A DNA stretch of 46,814 bases from a virus. Under the pieces are notes generated by a model. That model did not search any database. It was not told where the DNA came from and saw nothing but the letters and a program-made list of their open reading frames with translations. The stretch spans positions 1 to 46,814 of IMG/VR virus record IMGVR_UViG_3300021961_008212. The stretch is one strand, 5' to 3'. Made by a program: the position numbers and the translations under genes. Positions 1-8,032 of the stretch are shown piece by piece. The stretch's first letter is position 1; each line of letters begins with the position of its first letter.

Positions 1-1568
1 CGTCGGCAACTTCAGGTACATCAGGTACTAATGGTACTTCAGGAGCTAGCGGAAACGCGGGAACTTCAGGAGCATCCAAGACTTCTGGTACATCAGGTAC
101 ATCAGGTACCAACGGTTCGTCAGGAGCTGCAGGTAACTCAGGAGCGTCAGCAACTTCAGGTACATCAGGTACGTCAGGTACATCAGGTGCTAGTGGAAAT
201 TCAGGTAATTCTGGAACCTCAGGAGCGTCAGCAACTTCAGGTACATCGGGTACATCAGGTACATCAGGTGCAAGTGGAAACGCAGGAGCATCAGGACAAT
301 CTAAGACTTCAGGTACATCTGGTACATCAGGTACTGCGGGTTCTGCAGGTGCTGCGGGTAACTCAGGAGCGTCAGCAACTTCAGGTACATCAGGTACATC
401 AGGTTCTGCAGGTGCTGCGGGTAACTCAGGAGCGTCAGCAACTTCCGGAACTTCGGGTACATCAGGTACATCAGGAGCTAGTGGAAATTCAGGTAATGCT
501 GGAACCTCAGGAGCGTCAGCAACTTCCGGAACTTCGGGTACATCAGGTACATCAGGAGCTAGTGGAAATTCAGGTAATGCTGGAACCTCAGGAGCTTCTC
601 GGACTTCAGGTACATCAGGTACATCAGGTACTGCAGGAGCAAGTGGAAACGCAGGGGCATCTGGACAATCTAAGACTTCAGGTACATCTGGTACATCGGG
701 TACTGCTGGTTCTTCAGGAGCAGCAGGTAACTCAGGAGCGTCAGCAACTTCAGGTACGTCAGGTACTTCAGGTTCTTCAGGAGCTGCGGGTAACTCAGGA
801 GCGTCAGCAACTTCCGGAACTTCGGGTACATCAGGTACATCAGGAGCTAGTGGAAACGCAGGAACTTCAGGAGCATCTACAACATCAGGTACTTCAGGAA
901 CATCAGGAACAAGTGGTTCTTCAGGTGTAACACCATCTTCAGGTACAAGTGGTATTAGTGGTGGTGTATTTGGAAACTATCCTGACTACTTAGTAAAAAC
1001 TGTAAACGGTTCAACGGTAACATCAGTTGGAGCATGGACAGATTCTTCAAATAACCTCACAAGTAATACAGGTGTGATGCGTACAGCAACAGGTAACGCA
1101 GCTGCACCGGCATTCTCATTCGGTGGTGACACAGACACTGGTTTCTATAGGTCTTCAGCTAATGAAGTATCATTAGCGTTGGGTGGTGTTAGAGAATACC
1201 TGTTCAGATTGAATGGTACTGATGGTGACTTCCACGCAACAGGTGATATCATAGCATTCTCAACAACAGCATCAGACGAAAGATTGAAGGATAACATTGA
1301 AAGCTTAGAATTAGGTTTAGATACTATTTTGAAATTAAGACCGGTATCTTACGATTGGAAACACAAAGAAGAAAACGATAAGAAAGATTATGGTTTGATA
1401 GCTCAAGAGGTAGAAAAGATACTACCAATCTTAGTGAAAGAAAAACCATTATTATACACAGGTGAGTTAGAGACATTTAAAACATTATCTTATGATAAAT
1501 TGATTCCAATCTTGATTAAATCAATTCAAGAGTTAAATGAGGAAATAAACAAATTAAAGAATAAGTAA
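1..1568 (+). CDS. Tail fibre, C-terminal part (Gly-X-Ser repeats plus S74 chaperone)
   Basis: The reading frame starting at base 3 is open from the window edge to the TAA at 1566-1568, so the 5' end is missing. Codons 3 to about 950 encode collagen-like triplets (GTS, GAS, GNS, GAA), with Gly replaced about every 20-30 residues by Ala, Lys, Arg or Thr (ATS, KTS, RTS). A short linker and a region containing FSFGGDTDTGFY follow. The C-terminus is an intramolecular chaperone of endosialidase (peptidase S74). The motif SDERLKDN has its Ser codon at 1272 and its Lys codon at 1287, the Ser-Lys pair used for self-cleavage in this family. Downstream are YDW, GLIAQEVEKILP and a terminal coiled coil. 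The S74 domain trimerises fibres and is then released. The repeats contain no Pro but are very rich in Ser and Thr. Confidence is high for fibre plus S74; the receptor specificity is unknown. Confidence 0.9.
   Translation, partial: SATSGTSGTNGTSGASGNAGTSGASKTSGTSGTSGTNGSSGAAGNSGASATSGTSGTSGTSGASGNSGNSGTSGASATSGTSGTSGTSGASGNAGASGQSKTSGTSGTSGTAGSAGAAGNSGASATSGTSGTSGSAGAAGNSGASATSGTSGTSGTSGASGNSGNAGTSGASATSGTSGTSGTSGASGNSGNAGTSGASRTSGTSGTSGTAGASGNAGASGQSKTSGTSGTSGTAGSSGAAGNSGASATSGTSGTSGSSGAAGNSGASATSGTSGTSGTSGASGNAGTSGASTTSGTSGTSGTSGSSGVTPSSGTSGISGGVFGNYPDYLVKTVNGSTVTSVGAWTDSSNNLTSNTGVMRTATGNAAAPAFSFGGDTDTGFYRSSANEVSLALGGVREYLFRLNGTDGDFHATGDIIAFSTTASDERLKDNIESLELGLDTILKLRPVSYDWKHKEENDKKDYGLIAQEVEKILPILVKEKPLLYTGELETFKTLSYDKLIPILIKSIQELNEEINKLKNK
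195..858 (+). repeat. Diverged 369-nt segmental repeat in the fibre shaft
   Basis: Bases about 195-489 align without gaps to about 564-858 at a constant offset of 369 nt (123 codons). The landmark GCG codons at 369 and 432 reappear at 738 and 801, and the GQSKTS block recurs at the same offset. The copies differ mainly at synonymous or conservative positions, so this is an old in-frame duplication of the shaft. Confidence 0.75.
432..593 (+). repeat. Perfect 81-nt tandem duplication in the fibre shaft
   Basis: The 81 bases at 432-512 are repeated exactly at 513-593 and encode two identical 27-residue Gly-X-Ser cassettes. Perfect identity next to diverged repeats points to a recent expansion or gene conversion, and shaft length may vary between relatives. 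Confidence 0.85.
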
Positions 1569-1569
1569 T

Positions 1570-2268
1570 ATGCCTTTAGGTAGTACTAATGTTAATTTAC
1601 AAGGGGTTTATGATGAAACTATTGCTGGTGGAACTTATGGTAGTCCAAATGTATCATTAGGTAATTATGGTTTATATGCATGGCCAAGCGGTCCCCCACC
1701 TCAAGGAGATAATACGGTTGATTTTTTTGGTAGTGCATTAAAATCAGGTGTTCAACAAGATATTTTGTATAATCCTGTTAACAACGGAGCATCCGCTGCG
1801 GGTTCAACGACAAACTATAAGATGGGTTACTATAAAAATTTTTATGGACACATGGACCAAACAAATTATTATGTTGAATTGTACATAGAAAACAATATTG
1901 GACCTGCAGGTAGATTTGACCCACCAAACGATGTTAATACTGATATGCAAATGATTGATTATAATGACGCAAGTTCGGTTCCTTTATGTGCACTAGATGG
2001 AAATGCTGTTGAAAATGGGGGTACTTACTCTCAAATAAAAGATAATAGTGATACTTTTAATGTCTATTACATGTGGGTAAAAGGTGCCGTATCGTGTAAT
2101 GGAGTAGCCACTTATGACTTAAGTGTATTTGTAAACGGTAATAACGTATATAATAACACTGGTTTAAATGGTACAACAAATCAAGATAATTATGTCACCA
2201 CCAGTGATTGGGGTAGTACACCAACAAATGGAGGCTCTGGATTTTCTATGGAATTTTACTTTTCATAA
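1570..2268 (+). CDS. Putative virion-associated protein, unknown
   Basis: A 232-aa protein that starts one base after the fibre stop. It is rich in Gly, Asn, Tyr and Asp and has no membrane segment, so it looks like a secreted or virion beta-rich protein. Segments such as YYVELYIENN, YDLSVFVNGNNVYNN and SMEFYFS look like beta strands of a jelly-roll or lectin-like fold. I recognise no family. Its position directly after the S74 fibre suggests a fibre tip, adhesin or capping protein, but this rests on context only. Confidence 0.6.
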   Translation: MPLGSTNVNLQGVYDETIAGGTYGSPNVSLGNYGLYAWPSGPPPQGDNTVDFFGSALKSGVQQDILYNPVNNGASAAGSTTNYKMGYYKNFYGHMDQTNYYVELYIENNIGPAGRFDPPNDVNTDMQMIDYNDASSVPLCALDGNAVENGGTYSQIKDNSDTFNVYYMWVKGAVSCNGVATYDLSVFVNGNNVYNNTGLNGTTNQDNYVTTSDWGSTPTNGGSGFSMEFYFS

Positions 2269-2276
2269 ACTATATT

Positions 2277-2284
2277 TATAAATA
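2277..2284 (+). promoter_or_regulatory. TATAAATA box (T4-late-like)
   Basis: An exact TATAAATA, the T4-type late promoter -10 box, lies in the 24-nt gap before the gene at 2293. It overlaps its own reverse complement TATTTATA at 2273-2280. It is only 8 nt from the start codon, so any transcript would have almost no leader. This is suggestive only. Confidence 0.25.
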
Positions 2285-2292
2285 AAAAAAAT

Positions 2293-2550
2293 ATGAATAA
2301 TACATATAACATACAATCAACAAGTTGCGGACCTTTAGGTACTGCCGATAAAATTTTAATTGAAGTTGGTGGTTTTAATATTATGGATAGTCAGTGTAAT
2401 GTTAATTATGCTCTTATCGATAGTGCTAATAAATTAACAATTGCTAGAGGATATAAAGTTATGAGTGGTACTGATTATGAAAATTGGGGACAAGATAATA
2501 CTTATGTAAAAACTTGGTTACTTAATCAATTAGGTATCACTGCAGCATAA
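2293..2550 (+). CDS. Small hypothetical protein (85 aa)
   Basis: An 85-aa protein preceded by an A-rich leader. It has two Cys (C12, C35), no signal peptide and no membrane helix. The sequence reads as two or three beta strands followed by a short helix (TYVKTWLLNQLG). Its last base is shared with the ATG of the next gene (TAATG), so translation is probably coupled. I do not recognise a family. Its place between a fibre-region gene and a methyltransferase gives no clear role. Confidence 0.5.
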   Translation: MNNTYNIQSTSCGPLGTADKILIEVGGFNIMDSQCNVNYALIDSANKLTIARGYKVMSGTDYENWGQDNTYVKTWLLNQLGITAA

Positions 2551-3221
2551 TGATAAAATTACCCGTACATGTAAAAAACATAGCTTTTACTCGTCAAGAA
2601 TTAGAATTTCATGACGACTATTTGGTTATTAAAAAATTTAAATCAAAGAGTAGAAAAAGTACTGGTATGGTTATGGAACGATGGGAATATCCCATCATTC
2701 AAAAACACATTGAATTACTTAATGTAAAAGGTAAAGATGTGTTGGAAATAGGTTTTGGTATGGGTATATCAACAACTTTAATACAAGAAAATAATCCAAA
2801 ATCTCATACTCTTATTGAATGTCACCCTCAAGTATTAAATTATTTTATGACTCAGTATGAGTATAAAGATAATATAAAATTAATACCTGATTTTTGGCAA
2901 AATGTAATACTTTCATTAGACAAATTTGATTGTATTTTTTTTGATACCTATTTAGATGTTCCTGAAGACTTCTTTAATGTTGTAGAACAAAAGTTAAGAG
3001 TGGGTGGTAAATTTTCATACTTTCATTGGGAAAATTTTCATAAAGAACAAAGTGATTATAATGTTGAAAGATTTCCTGTTCAGTATGAAACTAATTATAT
3101 TGAAGGTACAAAAGAAAAAGGTACCTGTATGGTACCCCTTTACACTAAGACTGAGACTTCTAAATTTAATAAGGATTATAAGATTTTTCTTCCACAAACT
3201 CAGAACCGTATTTTAAGTTAA
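2550..3221 (+). CDS. GAMT/RMT2-like SAM-dependent methyltransferase
   Basis: A 223-aa class I methyltransferase. VMERWE at residues 41-46 matches the guanidinoacetate N-methyltransferase signature, including the Glu that binds the guanidino group. VLEIGFGMG (64-72) is the SAM-binding loop, LIECHP (88-93) carries the acidic residue for the SAM ribose, and FFDTY (130-134) supplies the catalytic Asp (D132). The GFGM and ECHP wording is shared by GAMT and the arginine delta-N-methyltransferase RMT2. The expected reaction is therefore methyl transfer to a guanidino nitrogen of a small molecule or an arginine. The substrate in a phage is unknown. The 3' end overlaps the convergent gene at 3166 by 56 nt. 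Confidence 0.8.
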   Translation: MIKLPVHVKNIAFTRQELEFHDDYLVIKKFKSKSRKSTGMVMERWEYPIIQKHIELLNVKGKDVLEIGFGMGISTTLIQENNPKSHTLIECHPQVLNYFMTQYEYKDNIKLIPDFWQNVILSLDKFDCIFFDTYLDVPEDFFNVVEQKLRVGGKFSYFHWENFHKEQSDYNVERFPVQYETNYIEGTKEKGTCMVPLYTKTETSKFNKDYKIFLPQTQNRILS

Positions 3222-3537
3222 TCTTTTTCTTAACCTCAGCTCTTTCATCGTTAGTTACATACACGGCTCGAGCCAATTCAATAAAGACATCATCAAATTC
3301 ATTATTTCGTTCTTTGTTACGAATATCATCTTCTATAATCCATAATTTTTTATTTACAGATAATAGTTCTAAAAAATCTGATAACTGTATATTCATATCT
3401 TTAAAAACAATATCATAAAGATATTCATATTCTTTACTTATATTAAGTAATTTAGATTCATCTTTAACTTCTTCTTTTTTAATTTGGAGAATAGATAGTT
3501 TATCAACAATTTCCCCTATTGATACTTCTATTTTCAT
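3166..3537 (-). CDS. DUF6165 family protein
   Basis: A 123-aa protein opening with KIEVSIGEIVDKLSILQIKK and ending with EEKSYNPY, with IEDDIRNKE and LARAVYVTND in between. All are hallmarks of DUF6165, small helical proteins found among glycosyltransferase genes. The function is unknown. It is the last gene of the minus-strand cassette, and its ATG overlaps the preceding stop by 4 nt (ATGA), so it is translationally coupled to the GT4-BAHT fusion. The conserved C-terminus lies inside the 56-nt convergent overlap with the methyltransferase gene, so the overlap is real rather than a wrong stop. Confidence 0.75.
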   Translation of the reverse strand: MKIEVSIGEIVDKLSILQIKKEEVKDESKLLNISKEYEYLYDIVFKDMNIQLSDFLELLSVNKKLWIIEDDIRNKERNNEFDDVFIELARAVYVTNDERAEVKKKINLKYGSEFVEEKSYNPY

Positions 3538-5630
3538 AATAAATGTTCTATTTGGTTTATAACCATAGTTGGTGTAATTGATTTATGACATTCAAATTGT
3601 CTATCACTTCCCTTGTGTTCAGGACACCAATACCAATCTCCTCTATCAAATAAAAACATAGGGTTATTCCAACAACCGTGACAAACTGATTTATTGGTAA
3701 TTCTTGTACAATTATTTGAGAATTCATGGTCATCTTCAGTAAAGTTTGAAATCATCACAACATGTTTACCCATAGCCCATGATAACCATGATAATCCACT
3801 CGATAGTCCAATTAAAAACTCACTATGTGCAATTACATTCATAGTGTTTTCTAAAGAAATGTCTTCTAATGTTTCTGCATTTGGTACATCATTACCCTCT
3901 TTAGATATATTTACAACACGGTATCCTTTTGATTTTAACATTTCAGTTAACTCAACCCATCCATTTTCATAGTTCCATAATTTACAACCTGCTGTAGATG
4001 CTGTGGCAATTGTTATATATTTTTCATCGTAGGGTCTATCTTTTGGAATAAAATTAATTTTTGTTCTAACTTCATAATAATCCAAACCCAAAATCAAACA
4101 AGCCTGTTCTTGTAAATTAACAGTATTCGGCAGTTTAGGTTCCATATTTTTATTGTAAAACCAACCAACCTTGTACATTCCTGCTAAATTATCTACTGTA
4201 ATTCCTGGCTCTATAAATTCCAATTCAGGATATTCATTTTCAAATAGAAAGTTTTTAAAAGTTGAAACTATAACATGACAATTATGTTTTTTTCTAAATT
4301 CTTCAATATATGGCATCCATGCGATGTTGTCACCTAAAGATGATGAATCAATATGAATATAGACTCGTTTATTTGTAAAGTCTAAATTTTCAGATATTAT
4401 TAATTTTCCTTTAGAGTAAACTTCAATTCTCCAATCAATAAAAAATTCTATAGATGGTTTACACCAATGATTTGGTTTTAATGATGTTTTATAAACCAAT
4501 TCAGATGTTTTTCTATTATAAAACTTAATTTCAAATTCGTCTTCACCATCCCCAACAATTTCAACTTTAGCTCCTTGTAAATAAGTTATATTAATTTCAT
4601 ATTGGTTCTCAATATTACCTTCAAAATTTTTAATATATAATGATTTTGTTATTTCAGAGGTGTATGGTTTTTTTATTTGGATTACAGAATCATACATCAA
4701 TTCAAGTCTTTTTACTATAACTGACCAATCAAAATTAACTCTATCGTCTATTGTATTAGTCCAATAATCATTATAATTTTCAATAACTTGTATAATACCA
4801 TTTTTTACACTTTCAGTATTTCTATCTATTTGAACTATTGATTTGATTGGTTTATAACCACCATAACAACCAACAATTGGTAAGGAGCATGATATTGATT
4901 CTAATAAAGTTAAGTTCGGATGACCAGCTTCTAACTCCGATGGGTGTAGAAATATTGTGTGATTTTTATATATGTCAACAAGTTCTTCATCGTTGGGATT
5001 ATTAGTTATTAAAGAAAGTTTATTGTAATCTAATAAATCAGGATTTGCGTTTAGAAAATTTTTGTTATTTTCAGGACCAACTATAGTGATTGGTAAATCT
5101 AATTCCTTAGCGGCTTCTATTGCGTATCTAAATCCTTTTCTATCGTATGTTTGGTCATCGGCATATCCATTGTTTGCAACACATAATAACTTATGACCTG
5201 ACGTGTTTTGAGGTTCGGAATTAGGTGTAAAAAATGAAGTATCAACTCCGTGACTTAGATAAAACAATTTATCAGTCTCTTCAAAATAATCCACTAAAAA
5301 TTCCGCGTGTGTAAAAGAGATAATTGAACCTTTTATTGCTTTTAGATTTTCATTATATACATGTGAATCTTTACCGTGTCTTACAACATGATGGTCATGT
5401 AAGGAAAATATATAAGGTATACCTCTTTCTTGGGCCATTATAGCTAAATTTGCAACGTGAATATGAACAATATCAACCTCATCAGTTTTAATGTCATCTA
5501 AGTAATCTATACTACATGTATGACCTAATTTTTCAAATTCTAATTTATAATTCCAAATTACTTTTTCTATTGCTCCCCATCCTTTCGGGGGTATAGATAT
5601 AAGACCGGGTGTTACTTGTGTTATTTTCAT
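3534..5630 (-). CDS. GT4 + BAHT-type heptosyltransferase fusion
   Basis: A 698-aa protein. The ATG at 5630 is chosen because it begins one base after the upstream stop and gives a typical GT4 start (MKITQVTPG). Residues about 1-330 form a GT-B family 4 glycosyltransferase, with HIHVAN, LSHGVDT, the acceptor/donor loop DRKGFRYAIEAA and a catalytic-type E in LEAGHPNLTLLES. Residues about 350-698 resemble the bacterial autotransporter heptosyltransferase (BAHT/TibC/Aah) family. They comprise a beta-rich N-domain (GAKVEIVGDGEDEFEIKFYN), then LGDNIAWMPYIEEFRKKHNC, GLSSGLSWLSWAMGKHVVMI and a C-terminal four-Cys site, C650-x2-C653-x15-C669-x11-C681. In TibC four such Cys bind iron. The fusion could add two consecutive sugars. 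The exact donors are unproven. Confidence 0.82.
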   Translation of the reverse strand: MKITQVTPGLISIPPKGWGAIEKVIWNYKLEFEKLGHTCSIDYLDDIKTDEVDIVHIHVANLAIMAQERGIPYIFSLHDHHVVRHGKDSHVYNENLKAIKGSIISFTHAEFLVDYFEETDKLFYLSHGVDTSFFTPNSEPQNTSGHKLLCVANNGYADDQTYDRKGFRYAIEAAKELDLPITIVGPENNKNFLNANPDLLDYNKLSLITNNPNDEELVDIYKNHTIFLHPSELEAGHPNLTLLESISCSLPIVGCYGGYKPIKSIVQIDRNTESVKNGIIQVIENYNDYWTNTIDDRVNFDWSVIVKRLELMYDSVIQIKKPYTSEITKSLYIKNFEGNIENQYEINITYLQGAKVEIVGDGEDEFEIKFYNRKTSELVYKTSLKPNHWCKPSIEFFIDWRIEVYSKGKLIISENLDFTNKRVYIHIDSSSLGDNIAWMPYIEEFRKKHNCHVIVSTFKNFLFENEYPELEFIEPGITVDNLAGMYKVGWFYNKNMEPKLPNTVNLQEQACLILGLDYYEVRTKINFIPKDRPYDEKYITIATASTAGCKLWNYENGWVELTEMLKSKGYRVVNISKEGNDVPNAETLEDISLENTMNVIAHSEFLIGLSSGLSWLSWAMGKHVVMISNFTEDDHEFSNNCTRITNKSVCHGCWNNPMFLFDRGDWYWCPEHKGSDRQFECHKSITPTMVINQIEHLL

Positions 5631-5631
5631 A

Positions 5632-6738
5632 TTAGTACTTATTAATTGTTTTAATAATTTCATCAACTTCTTTTTCTTCTAAAAACGGATGTATAGGTAT
5701 TGATACAATTTTATTGGCAAAATCTATGGAGTTTTTTGAACTAATTAGTAATTCATTATCGTAAATTTTTGTCTGTGAAATTGCGTATGGGTAATGAATA
5801 ATGGTTGGAATACCGTTAGAATTCATATGGTTCATAAACGACTCTCTATCTGACACAACCAAATGAAAAATGTGGTATGAGTGGTATGAACAATATGATG
5901 CCTTTTGTGGTAAAATTACTTTTTCGTTATTTATTTCGTTGTAATACCTATCTGCAACTATATTCTTTTTATCATTCCACCGTCTCAAATAGTCTAATTT
6001 GTGTGATAATACAATTGCTTGAATTGTATCGAGTCTGTGATTATGTCCTAATTCATCATAATGGTATTTAATACTTGAACCATAGTTTCTTAGGGATTTT
6101 AATCTTTTATAGATTGTTTCATCGTTTGTTGTTATGATACCTGCATCGCCAATGGCACCCAAATTCTTACCAGGATACAATGAATATACTGACATTATAC
6201 CATCATTCCCAACATATCTCCCTTTGAATATTGTACCATGAGATTGAGAACAATCCTCAATATAAACAAAATCGTATTTTTTCTTTAGTTCATTCAATCT
6301 ATCTAAATTACATGGGTGTCCATATAAATGAACCGCCATAACAACTACCTTTCGGTATTTTTCACGATTATTTGAAAGAAATGTTTCCAAATCATTTAAA
6401 TTTATTGTAAAGTACTCATCATGGTCAATAAACATTGTTTCAGGTTTTTCACCTGGTAAATTTCGTACCGCCAAATAATCGGCAATGAATGTATTGTTTG
6501 GTATTATAACTAAATCTAAAGTAGATAAATCTAAAACCTGTAAGGCTAGTTTTAACCCATCAGTACCATTTGATACTCCAACAGCATAATCAGACTTAAA
6601 ATATTTTGAGAATTTATTTTCAAATAATTCTACTTTGGGACTACCAATATAGTCACCCTTATAACCCATTTCATCGATTTCCTTTAAAACTTCATCTCTA
6701 ACTGTGGACCATTGTCCTCCCAAATAATTAAAATGCAT
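5632..6738 (-). CDS. DegT/DnrJ/EryC1/StrS sugar aminotransferase
   Basis: A 368-aa PLP-dependent enzyme of full length for the family. SNGTDGLKLAL (56-66) binds the cofactor phosphate, EDCSQSHG (161-168) carries the Asp that contacts the pyridine nitrogen, and YPGKNLGAIGDAG contains the Schiff-base Lys (K191). It would transaminate a keto-sugar nucleotide using glutamate. The neighbouring dehydrogenase and hexapeptide acetyltransferase suggest a WbpE/WlbC-type 3-amino sugar step. A 3-amino-3,6-dideoxyhexose (FdtB/QdtB-type) role is the main alternative. It overlaps the dehydrogenase gene by 11 nt. Confidence 0.88.
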   Translation of the reverse strand: MHFNYLGGQWSTVRDEVLKEIDEMGYKGDYIGSPKVELFENKFSKYFKSDYAVGVSNGTDGLKLALQVLDLSTLDLVIIPNNTFIADYLAVRNLPGEKPETMFIDHDEYFTINLNDLETFLSNNREKYRKVVVMAVHLYGHPCNLDRLNELKKKYDFVYIEDCSQSHGTIFKGRYVGNDGIMSVYSLYPGKNLGAIGDAGIITTNDETIYKRLKSLRNYGSSIKYHYDELGHNHRLDTIQAIVLSHKLDYLRRWNDKKNIVADRYYNEINNEKVILPQKASYCSYHSYHIFHLVVSDRESFMNHMNSNGIPTIIHYPYAISQTKIYDNELLISSKNSIDFANKIVSIPIHPFLEEKEVDEIIKTINKY

Positions 6739-7564
6739 TTTCTAAACTTTTAGTAACTTTTAGTGTTATATTTTTGTTTTCTAAAAAAGATAATTCATTA
6801 AAAAAATAATTCAATGCGTTATGTATAGGACTTGGATAGTCGGAAAAATTCTCAACACCATCATTTGTTATAATTTGTTTTTTAATGTCATCAAAAACAA
6901 TTATCTCATCATCTTCTGTAATAAACAATGAAATTCTATTTTTAGTTTTGTGTTGCCAAGATGAATTTATGATAACTTGTAGTCCGTCTTCATAAAACCA
7001 GCTAATATTTGACCCAAACTTTTCATGTGTTTTAAGTGAAAATTCTTTAAATATAAAATCAAAATCCATTTCAAAAACATATGTTAATATAGATAAATCA
7101 TGAGAAGACAAGTCAAAAATTGAATTTGTATCATGTCTTGCGGGTCCATCATTAGTTCTATTTAAAATTATTTGTTTAACTTTTTTATTATTAATAATTT
7201 CTTTAATCCTTTTTACACAATCATTAAAGGTATAAACCCAATCGACAAATAAAAGATTATTATTTTTTTCCATTAGATTATATATCTTAGTGGCTTCCCA
7301 ATGACTGGCAACTAATGGTTTTTCACACCATATTTTTTTATTAGTGTATTTTGATAATTGTAATAAAATATCATAGTGTGATGTGAAAGGGGTTATAACA
7401 AAATAAAAATCATATTCATCAGTTAGTTCATTAAAGTTATCTAAAACAACATCAATTATTTTAATATTGTCATAACCTAACTGTGTTAGATTCTTATGTA
7501 TAATCTTACCCCAATATCCGTAACCAATGAGACAGATTTTATTTGATTTTGGCTGGATTTCCAT
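6728..7564 (-). CDS. Gfo/Idh/MocA-family sugar dehydrogenase
   Basis: An NAD(P)-dependent oxidoreductase of 278 aa from the ATG at 7564. An in-frame ATG at 7588 would add eight residues that fit the family poorly. ICLIGYGYWGKII near the N-terminus is the Rossmann dinucleotide loop, and IWCEKPLV is the family's E-K-P motif with the catalytic-type Lys. DLSSHDLSIL corresponds to the conserved region carrying the His. It is somewhat shorter than WbpB/WlbA. With the flanking aminotransferase and acetyltransferase it could oxidise C3 of a UDP-amino-sugar before transamination. The substrate is inferred from context. Confidence 0.8.
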   Translation of the reverse strand: MEIQPKSNKICLIGYGYWGKIIHKNLTQLGYDNIKIIDVVLDNFNELTDEYDFYFVITPFTSHYDILLQLSKYTNKKIWCEKPLVASHWEATKIYNLMEKNNNLLFVDWVYTFNDCVKRIKEIINNKKVKQIILNRTNDGPARHDTNSIFDLSSHDLSILTYVFEMDFDFIFKEFSLKTHEKFGSNISWFYEDGLQVIINSSWQHKTKNRISLFITEDDEIIVFDDIKKQIITNDGVENFSDYPSPIHNALNYFFNELSFLENKNITLKVTKSLENAF

Positions 7565-7964
7565 AAACAATTGAATTAGATGGTACATCTTTTGTCACGA
7601 CAGAGCCTGCACCAATAATAACATTATTACCAATCTCAACAGGAAGTAAAGTAACATTTGAGCCAATTCTACAATTACTGCCAATGATTGTTCTTTTCAT
7701 TTCCCATGATTTTATATCTTTAGAGTCAAACAAATCGTTTGTGAACATAACACCGTGTGCTATGAATGTACCATTCCCAATTTTAACACCTGATGGTATA
7801 AAACTGTGAGAACTAATTGTTGTATCATTACCAATAATTACATCTGATTGTATTTCAACAAAAGGTCCAATCTTAACATTGTCACCTAATGTACATCCAT
7901 ACATATTAACAGGTTCTATTATTGTAACATTTTTACCTAATGTAATATTTTTCTTTGTTGACAT
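7539..7964 (-). CDS. Hexapeptide-repeat sugar N-acetyltransferase (WbpD/FdtC-like)
   Basis: A 141-aa left-handed beta-helix acyltransferase. Imperfect hexapeptide repeats run from about residue 8 to 125 (LGDNVK, IGPFVE, IGNDTT, IGNGTF, IGSNCR, IGNNVI), ending with the usual GAGSVVTKDVPSNSIVYGNPAKI. The MYGCTLGDNVKIGPFVEIQ stretch is typical of 3-amino-sugar N-acetyltransferases, and the His in FIAHG is a candidate general base. It is the first gene of the minus-strand cassette and is followed by dehydrogenase and aminotransferase genes. It most likely acetylates the amino sugar made by them using acetyl-CoA. Confidence 0.85.
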   Translation of the reverse strand: MSTKKNITLGKNVTIIEPVNMYGCTLGDNVKIGPFVEIQSDVIIGNDTTISSHSFIPSGVKIGNGTFIAHGVMFTNDLFDSKDIKSWEMKRTIIGSNCRIGSNVTLLPVEIGNNVIIGAGSVVTKDVPSNSIVYGNPAKIK

Positions 7965-8032
7965 ATCAGGGATAATAATTACTTTATATAATAAAAATAT
8001 ATGTGGAAAAATACATACAAAATAACAGGTAT
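7965..8032. promoter_or_regulatory. Divergent promoter region between sugar cassettes
   Basis: A 68-nt, extremely AT-rich gap between the minus-strand acetyltransferase start and the hldD-like start. It contains TATATAATAAAAAT-type sequence that could serve as a -10 element on either strand. No exact known consensus was found; the assignment rests on the divergent layout. Confidence 0.3.

Noticed and set aside
31-930. Long open frame rich in Gln, Val, His and Leu in the +1 frame of the fibre repeats
   Set aside because: It is a by-product of the Gly-X-Ser codon repeats. The frame starting at base 3 runs uninterrupted into the S74 domain and has the expected family motifs.
1-1568. CRISPR-like repeats in the first kilobase
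   Set aside because: Repeats are in-frame, variable in spacing and coding (Gly-X-Ser); there are no unique spacers of constant length and no cas genes.
8003-8032. Upstream GTG start for the hldD-like gene
   Set aside because: It would add ten residues before the conserved MEKVIVTGTRGFIG start, which fits the family directly.
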